Part shown: in pieces, positions 7,129-17,222 of the stretch
How positions within the stretch are numbered: position 1 is the first letter of the stretch
Layout: every line of letters begins with the position of its first letter
Assembly (NCBI RefSeq): GCF_025630775.1
Contig: NZ_JAOSZE010000029.1
Span: forward strand, 62,001-126,000
Reading direction: 5' to 3'
Source of the DNA: Actinoplanes sp. KI2
GTDB lineage: Bacteria; Actinomycetota; Actinomycetes; Mycobacteriales; Micromonosporaceae
Length of the DNA stretch: 64,000 nt
The notes under the pieces: generated by a model
What the model was told of the DNA's origin: nothing
Database searches by the model: none
The model's input: only the letters and a program-made list of their open reading frames with translations
Translations under genes and position numbers: made by a program

Positions 7129-8328
7129 GTGGAAAGCTCAAGTCACGGCCCTGATCCGGCCGCCGCTCCGCCGCCGGACGGTGGGCGCCGCAGCGTGCTT
7201 GTCGGCGACAAGATCGTCCTGCGCAAGGCCGGCGGGTGGATCACCTGGGGTGGCATGGTGATCGCCTTGATCGTCGGTGGCGTAGCCGGCGCCGTGCTGG
7301 TCGCCGCCACCCGCTCCACCGGGAACGCCGGGGCGCCCAGCGCGAGCAGTACGGCCGGTGTATCCGAGGCAAGCACCGCGAGCGTCTGCAACGCGACGAC
7401 GGTAGCGAGAAAGACCCTGCCGTCCGTGGTCACGATCTCCGCCACCAACGGCAGCAGCGGAGGCACCGGGTCGGGCGAGGTCATCCGAGAGAACGGATAC
7501 ATCCTCACCAACAACCACGTCATCTCGATCGCCGCGGCCCCCGGCGGTCAGGTCGAGGTCCTGTTCAACGACGGCGGGACGGTACCGGCGACGATCACCG
7601 GCCGGGATCCGAAGGCCGATCTGGCCGTCATCAAGGTCGACGGGCAACCGCCGCTGCCGGTGATCCCCTTCGGCTCCTCGAAGAACGTGGTCGTCGGCGA
7701 GCCGGTCGTTGCCCTCGGCGCGCCACTCGGACTGTCCAACACCGTCACCTCGGGGATCATCAGCGCCCTGGACCGCACGATCGCGGTCCCGGGTGACAAG
7801 GGGCAGAACGCCCTGCTCGTGTCCGCGCTGCAGACCGACGCGGCGATCAATCCCGGCAACAGCGGCGGATCGCTGACCAACTGTGCCGGCCAACTCGTAG
7901 GCGTCCCGTCGGCGGGCGCGACGATACCGAGCTCGGAATCCGGCGGCGGCAGCTCGGGCAACATCGGCCTCGGCTTCGCGATCCCGGTCGACGTGGCGAA
8001 GGTCATCTCGGATCAGATCATCGCGACGGGGAAGGTGACCCACTCGTACTTCGGGCTCAGCGCCATGACCGTGCCATCGGCGGAGGCCGCCGCCAGCGGT
8101 GGCCAGGGCGGCATCTACGTCGCCTCGGTCGTGCCGGGCGGCCCCGCGGCCAAGGCCGGTATCAAGGAGGGCGACGTCATCACCTCCCTGGACGGAAAGC
8201 CGGTCACCAGCACCGATGATCTGGCCGCCGTCACGCTGACCAAGCCGCCGGGCGAGACCGTCACCGTCGAATACACCCGCAACGGACAGCCGGCAAGCAC
8301 CAAGGTGACCCTGGGGGCGGCACCCTGA
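7129..8328 (+). CDS. HtrA/DegP-type membrane-anchored serine protease
   Basis: 399 residues. Cytoplasmic tail of about 40 residues, one signal-anchor helix (ITWGGMVIALIVGGVAGAVLVA, about 38-59), a linker, then a trypsin-like domain with His in LTNNHV, Asp in KADLAVIKV and Ser in INPGNSGGSL, and a C-terminal PDZ domain (about 305-395, GLSAMTV...GPAAKAGIKEGDVITSLDG). These proteases degrade or process misfolded extracytoplasmic proteins. The start is GTG with AAGGGTG upstream. A second, differently anchored homologue lies at 40464. Two cysteines flank the catalytic domain (SVCNATT and LTNCAGQ) and could form a disulfide. Confidence 0.92.
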   Translation: MESSSHGPDPAAAPPPDGGRRSVLVGDKIVLRKAGGWITWGGMVIALIVGGVAGAVLVAATRSTGNAGAPSASSTAGVSEASTASVCNATTVARKTLPSVVTISATNGSSGGTGSGEVIRENGYILTNNHVISIAAAPGGQVEVLFNDGGTVPATITGRDPKADLAVIKVDGQPPLPVIPFGSSKNVVVGEPVVALGAPLGLSNTVTSGIISALDRTIAVPGDKGQNALLVSALQTDAAINPGNSGGSLTNCAGQLVGVPSAGATIPSSESGGGSSGNIGLGFAIPVDVAKVISDQIIATGKVTHSYFGLSAMTVPSAEAAASGGQGGIYVASVVPGGPAAKAGIKEGDVITSLDGKPVTSTDDLAAVTLTKPPGETVTVEYTRNGQPASTKVTLGAAP

Positions 8329-8339
8329 CGGCGCGACTC

Positions 8340-8816
8340 TCAGTTCCACGGCTGATCCGCCGCGGCCGCCTCCCGCTCGGCCCGCTCATGGCGACGAACC
8401 AGCAGCGTCGTCTCCACCGCGTACGTGACGATCGTCAGTGCGCCCGCAACCATCAGGGCGAGCAGCCCGCACACCGCGATCTGCGCGCCCGGCCCGCCGC
8501 CCATAGCGGCGATCCGGGTCTGCAGGTCCTCCGGCCCCCCGCCCCGGCAGTACGTCTCGACGCACGAGTTCCCCGACCTCGACGGCGACGCCCACGCCAG
8601 CACCCCGATCAGGATGACGGCGATCGCCCCCAGCGGGGCCAGCCCGGCAAACCACAGCCGCGCGCTGCGGCTCGCCCACCACAGGCACGTCCAGGCCACG
8701 ACCAGCAGTCCCGGAAGAACCCAGTACCCCCACGTGAGCTCGGAGAGGATGATCAAGTCGGCGACCGCCTTCCCGAGCCGGGGTTTGCTGACGGCGATCC
8801 TGTCAGGCTGAGACAA
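8340..8816 (-). CDS. four-helix membrane protein of unknown function
   Basis: 158 residues with four predicted helices (VLPGLLVVAWTCLWWAS, LWFAGLAPLGAIAVILIGVLAW, IAVCGLLALMVAGALTIVTYAV and a weaker first one), an extracytoplasmic loop with two cysteines (SCVETYCRGG) and a charged C-terminal tail. I do not recognise the family. The longest frame begins at a TTG; no ATG or GTG with a ribosome site is seen nearby, so the N-terminus is uncertain. Convergent with the HtrA-type gene, 11 bp apart. Confidence 0.6.
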   Translation of the reverse strand: MSQPDRIAVSKPRLGKAVADLIILSELTWGYWVLPGLLVVAWTCLWWASRSARLWFAGLAPLGAIAVILIGVLAWASPSRSGNSCVETYCRGGGPEDLQTRIAAMGGGPGAQIAVCGLLALMVAGALTIVTYAVETTLLVRRHERAEREAAAADQPWN

Positions 8817-8872
8817 GTCGGGCCGAGCACGCCGCCGGGACGGATACTCCTATGGATGTCAAGCAGTGTTGA

Positions 8873-9091
8873 GGGCTGTGCGAGGACTACAAACGCCTCG
8901 TAGTACACGCCGGTGGCCGCTGGCGGCTGCTGTACCTGCTCGTCGACCGGGATGAACTGCTACGCCGCCTGACCGAACGCAACCGCCGCGACGACGCCAA
9001 CGCCCTCGTCGTCACCGCCCACATGCTCGACGACTTCATCGCCCGGTTCGAGCCTCCCCACAACGAAGGCGAAGAGATCATCCAGCCATAG
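8873..9091 (+). pseudogene. 3' fragment of a P-loop kinase-like ATPase gene
   Basis: An open stretch of about 72 codons ending in TAG reads EDYKRLVVHAGGRWRLLYL, VDRDELLRRLTERNRRDDAN and MLDDFIARFEP. This matches the C-terminal lid and last helices of small actinomycete AAA/zeta-toxin-like ATP-binding proteins. The P-loop half is absent and the frame is closed by a TGA at 8870, so this is a truncated remnant. It ends about 100 bp before the furA promoter. Family assignment is from memory of the pattern. Confidence 0.5.
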
Positions 9092-9187
9092 CCCGACAAC
9101 GTCATCCACGAAGAGGCAGTCGACGACGGTGAGCTGGGCCGGCCTGCGGTGGCGCCGGAGCGGAAGGTGAACTCCAGGTGGCCAATC

Positions 9188-9222
9188 TTGATTAATTCCA
9201 GATTAGGTCCTATGTTCGTCGG
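9188..9222 (+). promoter_or_regulatory. leaderless furA-katG promoter and putative FurA box
   Basis: TTGATT (9188-9193), 17-bp spacer, TATGTT (9211-9216), and the furA GTG 7 nt later, where transcription should start, so the mRNA would be leaderless. The AT-rich spacer CTTGATTAATTCCAGATTAGG strongly resembles the mycobacterial FurA operator (CTTGAC..ATTCCAGA...), which overlaps the same promoter elements. Confidence 0.7.
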
Positions 9223-9641
9223 GTGACGTCCGATCCAGCGGCGCGGCTGCGTTCGGTCTCGTTGCGCGTGACCCGCCCCCGGCTGGCGGTGCTCGAGGCG
9301 CTGCGAGACCACCGCCACGTCGACACCGACGCGGTGATCGCGCTGGTCCGGGCCGATCTCCCCGCGGTCTCCCACCAGGCGATCTACGATGTGCTGCGGG
9401 CGCTCACCGAGGCCGGTCTGGTGCGGCGCATCCAGCCGGCCGGCGCGACCGCGCGCTACGAGTCCCGGGTCGGGGACAACCACCACCATGTCGTGTGCCG
9501 CTCCTGCGGCGCCATCGCCGACGTCGAGTGCGCCGTCGGCCATGCCCCCTGTCTCACCGCCTCGAACGACCACGGCTTCGTGATCGACGAGGCGGAGGTC
9601 GTCTATTGGGGCGTCTGCCCCGACTGTTCGGAAGGAATCTG

Positions 9642-9642
<1 letters not shown>
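9223..9642 (+). CDS. furA: FurA-type peroxide-responsive repressor
   Basis: 139 residues of the Fur superfamily. Winged helix in residues 1-80 (VTRPRLAVLEALRDHRHVD, SHQAIYDVLRALTEAGLV) and a C-terminal dimerisation/metal domain with HHHVVCRSCG and a closing CPDCSEG pair that form a structural zinc site of the CxxC...CxxC type. Next to katG this is the actinobacterial FurA/CatR type, which represses itself and katG and is relieved by peroxide. The GTG has no ribosome site, consistent with a leaderless message. Its TGA overlaps the katG ATG (TGATG), so the two genes are translationally coupled. Confidence 0.9.
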
Positions 9643-11864
<2,222 letters not shown>

Positions 11865-11880
11865 TACTCCGTATCACCGG

Positions 11881-11913
11881 CAAGCCCGGCCGATCCGCGA
11901 TCGGCCGGGCTTG
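11881..11913 (+). terminator. strong hairpin terminator after katG
   Basis: Perfect 14-bp inverted repeat (CAAGCCCGGCCGAT and complement) with a 5-nt loop, 17 bp after the katG stop, followed by TTCGCGTTTT. Confidence 0.85.
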
Positions 11914-12081
11914 TTCGCGTTTTACGCGGAGATGATGCTGATTTATCGGCCACCCCCAAGGGACTTTCTCGTCCACCCATTTTCGCCCTGCGTGCGAAGG
12001 GTGATCCGAAGTGGTCGAATTCATGGATACACTTACATACGTTAATCGGGCGCCCCCATTAAACGCTCGGTGGGAACCGCT

Positions 12082-13359
12082 ATGCAAGCCACTGCGCACG
12101 ACCGCCGTACCCGGATCGCGATCACCTCTGATCGACGGCTCTTCCGGGACAGTCTCGCCGCGATTCTCGAGCACGCCCCCGGGCTCGAGGTGGTGGGACA
12201 CATCCCCGAGGCCGCGCTGCCGGCCCTGACCGGGCTGAGCCGGCCGGACATCGTCCTCTTCGACGTCGGCATCGACGTCGAAGCGAGCCTCGCCGCCCTC
12301 GAAGCGTTCCATCGGCGGTGTGCCGGAACCCGGACGATCGTGGTCTACGACCGGCTGACCGGACCGGAGATGGACCGCGCCTGGCAGGCCGGCGCGAACG
12401 CCCTGATTCCGGCGAGCCGGGCCCTCGACGCGCTTCTGCTGCTGCTGCGCCGGTTCGTCGACCGCACCGACGAGATGGCCGAGAACCTGCTCGACGACCA
12501 GGAGCGCAAGATCATGGCGCTGGTGACCGCCGGGCACACCGCGGCCCAGATCGCCGAACTGCTGCGCCTGACCCCGGCCGCGGTCGAGAAGGCGAAGCAC
12601 CGCATCTACCGCAAGCTCGGCGTCGGCTACCAGGGCGAGGCGGTCGCCCGGATGCTCGGCCTGGGCCTGCTCGACCACGATCTCGACCGGGCCCCGGACC
12701 GCACCGGCGGCGGGGAGCTGCTCGTCGTGCTGCGCGGCTCCGATCCGGCCACCCGGCTGGCCGTGCTCGCCGCCCTGCTCACCGCCCGGGTCGCCGTGCA
12801 GCAGGAGCTCCAGCCGTGCCTGGTGGGCAAGCCGTGGGACGAGGTGCAGCGTGGCCCGGTGGTCCTCGTCCTGCTGGACCCGGGCGCGACCGAGTGGATG
12901 CGCGCCGACGACGGCACCACGCCGACCGTCCTGGTGCACTCCGGCCCGCTGTGCCGGGCTCAGGTGGCCGACCTGCTGCTGCACGGGGTCTGCGCGATCG
13001 TCGCCGCCGAACGGGTGCGCGACGACCTGCCGCCGGTGCTGGCCGTCGTCTCCCGCGGCTACCTTTCCATCGACACCGGCGAGGCCCGCGCCCTGCTCAG
13101 CCGGCATCTCGGCCCGGCCGGCGACGCGGGGCTGCCCGACCTCACCCCGCGGGAGGCGGAGATCCTCCGGTCGATCGCCCTGGGCCACACCGTCCGGCAG
13201 ACCGCCCGCGCGCTCGGCATCGCCGTCAAGACGGTGGAGAACACGCAGGCCCGCATGTTCCGCAAGCTCGGCACCCACAACCGCGTCGGCTCGCTGCGCG
13301 TCGCGCACTCGCTGGGCCTGGTCGAGACGGAGGAGCCGGTCATCCGGGCCGCACGGTGA
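12082..13359 (+). CDS. tandem receiver-like / double LuxR-HTH regulator
   Basis: About 425 residues built as two repeats of receiver-like plus HTH. Unit 1: receiver-like about 10-125 (RIAITSDRRLFRDSLAAIL, Asp in DIVLFDVG, but no conserved Lys) and HTH about 137-200 (DQERKIMALVTAGHTAAQIA, KAKHRIYRKLGVG). Unit 2: degenerate receiver-like about 215-330 and a canonical HTH about 355-420 (LTPREAEILRSIALGHTVRQ, NTQARMFRKLGTHNRVGSLR). The ATG at 12082 sits 8 nt after GGTGGGAA; a GTG at 12070 is possible. Two DNA-binding heads in one chain suggest binding to paired sites as a pseudo-dimer. Targets unknown. Its 3' end overlaps the convergent copper gene by 20 bp. Confidence 0.82.
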   Translation: MQATAHDRRTRIAITSDRRLFRDSLAAILEHAPGLEVVGHIPEAALPALTGLSRPDIVLFDVGIDVEASLAALEAFHRRCAGTRTIVVYDRLTGPEMDRAWQAGANALIPASRALDALLLLLRRFVDRTDEMAENLLDDQERKIMALVTAGHTAAQIAELLRLTPAAVEKAKHRIYRKLGVGYQGEAVARMLGLGLLDHDLDRAPDRTGGGELLVVLRGSDPATRLAVLAALLTARVAVQQELQPCLVGKPWDEVQRGPVVLVLLDPGATEWMRADDGTTPTVLVHSGPLCRAQVADLLLHGVCAIVAAERVRDDLPPVLAVVSRGYLSIDTGEARALLSRHLGPAGDAGLPDLTPREAEILRSIALGHTVRQTARALGIAVKTVENTQARMFRKLGTHNRVGSLRVAHSLGLVETEEPVIRAAR

Positions 13360-15121
13360 CGGTGCCGGTGACCACCGCCGATTGCGCCGCGGGGAGCGTG
13401 ATGGTGAACCGCAGACGCCACGTGCCCGGCCACGGCACCGCAAGGACGGCGGTCGCGTGGTTGCCGCTGACCCTGATCAGCGGGATCCCGAGCGGTGCCC
13501 GCCCCGGCAACTCGGCTGTACCGGCCCAGCCCAGCACCGTCAGCGGGGCGCCGGCCCGGCCGTACGCGTAGACCTGGACGTGGTTGATGCCGGTCACGGC
13601 CGGTGAGAAACGAACCCGCACCATGGCCGTCGAGCCCACCAGCATCCCCATGTGGGACAGGCCGCCCACCACCCCGCGACCGGCGCCGGGGTCGACCGGC
13701 GTCGCGCCCGCCGGCGGGGGAGCGGTCTGCACCAGCGCCATGGCCACGGCGAGCACCACGCCGATGCCCGCCGTCTCGGCCAGCACCGCCCGCCGCAGCC
13801 GGCGACGCGCCGACGGGGGTGCCGCCTGCGCCCGAGAGCCGGCGGGCCGGTCGACGGGAGGCGGGCCGCCACCGCCGGCGGCCGCGGCCACCAGCGCGGG
13901 CGCCGGCGACCGGTCGTCCAGCTCCACGGCGGCGAACCTGCGCACCACCAGCCGCCGGGAGTGTCCGGCGACCGCCAGCACCACGGCCAGCACGGCAATC
14001 TTGACCAGGACCAGGCGGCCGTACGAGGTGTCCACCAGCCGGCCGAATCCGCGGACCTGCACCACCGCCTCGGCGCTGCCGGCCGCGACCAGGACCACGA
14101 CCGCCCACTGCGCCCATCGGGACCAGGCCGGCAGCACCCTCGACAGCTCGGCCGTGCTCGCCCGCGGCAGCACGAACGCCAGCAGGGTCACCAGGCCGCC
14201 GAGCCACAGCCCGAGCGCGCCGAGATGCGCCGCGTCGGCCACCACCGTCAGCGCGGGCAGCGCCGAGGTCCGCGGATGGCCGGCCAGCGGCCACGTCGCC
14301 AGGCCCAGCACCGCCAGGACCAGCACCGCGAGCGTGCCGACCGGCGCCCGCCGGCCGCGGCCGGCGATCATCCGGCCCAGCGGCGCCGCGATCGCGGCGA
14401 GCACGCCGAGCCGAGCCAGATGCGCCAGCCCGTACGGGCTGACCAGCGCCTGCCGGACGGCGTCGCCGGTCACCGGACCGCTGCCCGCACCGTAGGGAAC
14501 CTGCAGGCACAGCTCGGCCACCGTGCCGGCGGCGACCGCGACGAGCCCGATCCGGGCGAGCCGGCGTGCCCCGCGCCGGGCCACCCCGGCCGGCCAGAGC
14601 CGCCACAGGAACAGCACCGGACCGGCCAGCAGCGCGAGCCCGGCGACGGCCGCGAGGTGTGCCGCACCCATGGCGAGCACCAGCGGGGCGGCGACGGCGG
14701 GCGCGTCGGCGGCGACCGGTATCGGCGGGACGGCCGACGGCGCGCCGACCGAGAACGTCAGGACGCCGACCATCGGGTGCCCGTCGTCGGAGACGACCCG
14801 GTAGCTCAGCGCGTACGTGCCGGTCGGGCCGCCGGCGCGCAGCGGGACCCGGACCGTCGCGGTGGCCCGCTCGCTGACCCGCTCGCCGTCGGCCCGGCCG
14901 CCGTCCGGGGCGATCACCCGGATCTGGGCCGCGACCGGCTGCACCGGCTCGCTGAAGAAGAGCGTGACGGCCGCGGGCAGGCCGCCGACGACCGTCCCGG
15001 CGGGCGGGTCGGTGCGCAGCAGGTCGGCGTGCGCGGCGGCCGGCCCGGCCGGTGCGCCCAACGCCAGCAGCACACCGGCCGCGACCCCGCATCCGATCGC
15101 CGCCCACCGGGTCCCGCGCAT
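13340..15121 (-). CDS. CopC-CopD fusion, copper import/resistance protein
   Basis: 593 residues. Signal peptide, then a CopC domain starting at the new N-terminus as HADLLRTDPPAG, whose first His is the known Cu(II) ligand, with the second site in SDDGHPMVG (about 125). A CopD-like membrane domain follows with eight or nine helices (about 150-420), then a Pro-rich linker, another helix and a C-terminal periplasmic beta domain (about 490-593). Such YcnJ-like fusions move copper across the membrane. It lies 12 bp after the multicopper oxidase gene on the same strand, so the two are almost certainly co-transcribed. The C-terminal domain is not one I can name with confidence. Confidence 0.85.
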   Translation of the reverse strand: MRGTRWAAIGCGVAAGVLLALGAPAGPAAAHADLLRTDPPAGTVVGGLPAAVTLFFSEPVQPVAAQIRVIAPDGGRADGERVSERATATVRVPLRAGGPTGTYALSYRVVSDDGHPMVGVLTFSVGAPSAVPPIPVAADAPAVAAPLVLAMGAAHLAAVAGLALLAGPVLFLWRLWPAGVARRGARRLARIGLVAVAAGTVAELCLQVPYGAGSGPVTGDAVRQALVSPYGLAHLARLGVLAAIAAPLGRMIAGRGRRAPVGTLAVLVLAVLGLATWPLAGHPRTSALPALTVVADAAHLGALGLWLGGLVTLLAFVLPRASTAELSRVLPAWSRWAQWAVVVLVAAGSAEAVVQVRGFGRLVDTSYGRLVLVKIAVLAVVLAVAGHSRRLVVRRFAAVELDDRSPAPALVAAAAGGGGPPPVDRPAGSRAQAAPPSARRRLRRAVLAETAGIGVVLAVAMALVQTAPPPAGATPVDPGAGRGVVGGLSHMGMLVGSTAMVRVRFSPAVTGINHVQVYAYGRAGAPLTVLGWAGTAELPGRAPLGIPLIRVSGNHATAVLAVPWPGTWRLRFTITLPAAQSAVVTGTVTVRPG

Positions 15122-15133
15122 CCGGGTTCCCGC

Positions 15134-17083
15134 CTAACCGACCTGGTAGGGGCGCATCATGTCGTTGTCCTCGTGATCGAGGATGTGGCAGTGCCAGACG
15201 AACCGGCCGGACAGGTCGAAGGTGGCCTTGATCCGGGTGGTCTGCCCGGGCAGCGCCACCACCGTGTCCTTGGTACCGGACTCCCAGCTCTGCGGGCCGG
15301 TCGCGGCGCCGCCGAACGGCCGCCGGTCGAGCACCTTGAACTCCACGAGGTGTAGGTGGATCGGGTGCCCGTCGTCGGTGAAGTTGTGGAACTCCCAGAT
15401 CTCGGTGGCCCCGGCCCGCGGGTTCTCGGTCACCGGCGCGTCCCAGTGCAGCGGGTTGGGCGTGCCGTCCGGGTTCATCGTGCCGAGCAGGCCGACATCC
15501 GGTGCGTCCGGGAAGTCCGCGGAGTCCATCTCGTTCAGCGACAGCGTCCGGGTGACCGAGGCGGCGCCCGGCATGGCGACCGACGGCAGGCGCAGGCGGC
15601 CCGGCGGCACGCTGGTGTCCCGGGAGGCCGGCGGGCCGACGACGAACTGCATGATCTGGCCGGTGGTGCCGGTGTCGGCGGGTTCGAAGTCCACGCCCGG
15701 TGCACCGCCGCCGTACGGCTCGTCCGGCCCCTCGTTGATCAGGTGGAGCCGCGTGCCGACCGGGAGACCGGTGAAGTCGACGATCACGTCGAGCCGCTCC
15801 GCCACGCCCAGCCAGGCCGTGTCCACCGCGGCGGGGGCCGGCAGCAGTCCGCCGTCCGCGCCGATGACCCACATCGGCAGGGCCGCGGTCGCCGGCCGTG
15901 CCGCCGTCGGGTCGGTCACGATCTTCAGCAGGTAGGTGCGGGCGTTGCAGGCGTTCAGGACCCGGAACCGGTAGCGGCGCGGCTCCACGGCCAGGGTCGG
16001 CCAGGTGCCGCCGTTGACCAGGTTGGTGTTTCCGAAGAACTCCGGGTTCCAGTAGGGCGAGGTGTCGCTCGCCGGCAGCCACGGCCCGTCCGGCGGGGTG
16101 TCGCCGAAGAACCCGCGGCTCGTGGGGAAGAACAGCGAACCGTCGGCATTGAACGACTTGTCCTGGATGACCAGCGGGATCTCGTAGTACCGCGTGCCCG
16201 GCGGATCGCCGGCCCGCGGCGCCGGACCGGGCAGCACCCCGGCGGCGACATCGGTCGCGCCGCCGCGCAGCAGGTACAGGCCGGACAGCCCGGCGTTGAC
16301 GTTCACCCGGGTCAGGCCGAGCTCGTGGCTGTGATACCAGAGCATCGTGGCGCGCTGGTCGTTCGTGTACTGCAGGACCGCCCTGCCCGGGGCCCACAGG
16401 CCACCGAACCGGGCGTGGGCCGCCTGGCTGAACCGGTCCCAGTAGGAGCCGACCGTGGCGTACCCCTGGGGGATGTTTCTCGCCGCCGGCAGGGTCCACG
16501 CCTCCGGGTACCCGTCGCTGTCCTCGTGGGTGTGCCCGCCGTGCAGGTGGACGACCAGCGGGATCGGACCGGTGTACGGCGGCGGCGTCGAGGTAAAGCC
16601 CGGCGTGTCGTCGCGGCCGCTCACCCCGCCCGGCGGGTTGGCCCAGTGGACCGTCGGATCCACCGTCAGCGGGTGCGGCACGAAGTTGTTCTGGCTGTCC
16701 ACCATGCGGTTCCACCAGGTGGCGCGGACCGGGCGGCCGACGATCGCCTCGATCGTGTACGCGGGCGTGTGGAAGGTCCGCGAGTCGGTCGTCGAACCGA
16801 ACCCGAGCACGGTCGTCGAGCCGAAGCCGGCCGGCAGGATCTGCTGCCGGAACCGGCCGGCCGCGATCGAATATCCGTCCATGCTCGACGTCGATCCCGA
16901 CGAGGGCATCGCCGGTATGACGAACAGCGGCGTCACGTACTTGGGAATGGTCGTGGGGTCGAGCGTGCCGCCGGGCACCGGCTGAGCCAATGCGGTTCCG
17001 GTACGCAGAAGAATTCCCGCGGGAACGAGTGCGGCGGCACCGGCAATGGCGCCCGTTTTCAGCAGTTGCCGTCGAGTGGGCAT
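15134..17083 (-). CDS. Tat-exported multicopper oxidase (bilirubin oxidase/CotA-like)
   Basis: 649 residues. Twin-arginine signal (TRRQLLKTG followed by a hydrophobic stretch), as needed for a copper enzyme folded before export. Copper ligands: HLHGGH and WYHSHELG in the N-terminal half, HPIHLHLVEF and HCHILDHEDNDMM in the C-terminal half (type 1, 2 and 3 centres; Met as the likely axial T1 ligand). It oxidises phenols, bilirubin-like compounds or Cu(I) with reduction of oxygen to water. Together with the downstream CopC-CopD gene it forms a copper-handling operon. GGGAG precedes the ATG. Confidence 0.93.
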   Translation of the reverse strand: MPTRRQLLKTGAIAGAAALVPAGILLRTGTALAQPVPGGTLDPTTIPKYVTPLFVIPAMPSSGSTSSMDGYSIAAGRFRQQILPAGFGSTTVLGFGSTTDSRTFHTPAYTIEAIVGRPVRATWWNRMVDSQNNFVPHPLTVDPTVHWANPPGGVSGRDDTPGFTSTPPPYTGPIPLVVHLHGGHTHEDSDGYPEAWTLPAARNIPQGYATVGSYWDRFSQAAHARFGGLWAPGRAVLQYTNDQRATMLWYHSHELGLTRVNVNAGLSGLYLLRGGATDVAAGVLPGPAPRAGDPPGTRYYEIPLVIQDKSFNADGSLFFPTSRGFFGDTPPDGPWLPASDTSPYWNPEFFGNTNLVNGGTWPTLAVEPRRYRFRVLNACNARTYLLKIVTDPTAARPATAALPMWVIGADGGLLPAPAAVDTAWLGVAERLDVIVDFTGLPVGTRLHLINEGPDEPYGGGAPGVDFEPADTGTTGQIMQFVVGPPASRDTSVPPGRLRLPSVAMPGAASVTRTLSLNEMDSADFPDAPDVGLLGTMNPDGTPNPLHWDAPVTENPRAGATEIWEFHNFTDDGHPIHLHLVEFKVLDRRPFGGAATGPQSWESGTKDTVVALPGQTTRIKATFDLSGRFVWHCHILDHEDNDMMRPYQVG

Positions 17084-17222
17084 GCGCGACTCCCAGTCGT
17101 GAGAATGCGGGGATATGAGTGCGCGCGAATACAGTGAAGTACCGGACGACGGATTCTGCCAATGGGTTACGGCCGACCAGAAACCCCCAAGGGGCGCCGG
17201 AAAACGATTACGCAGGGACCGG

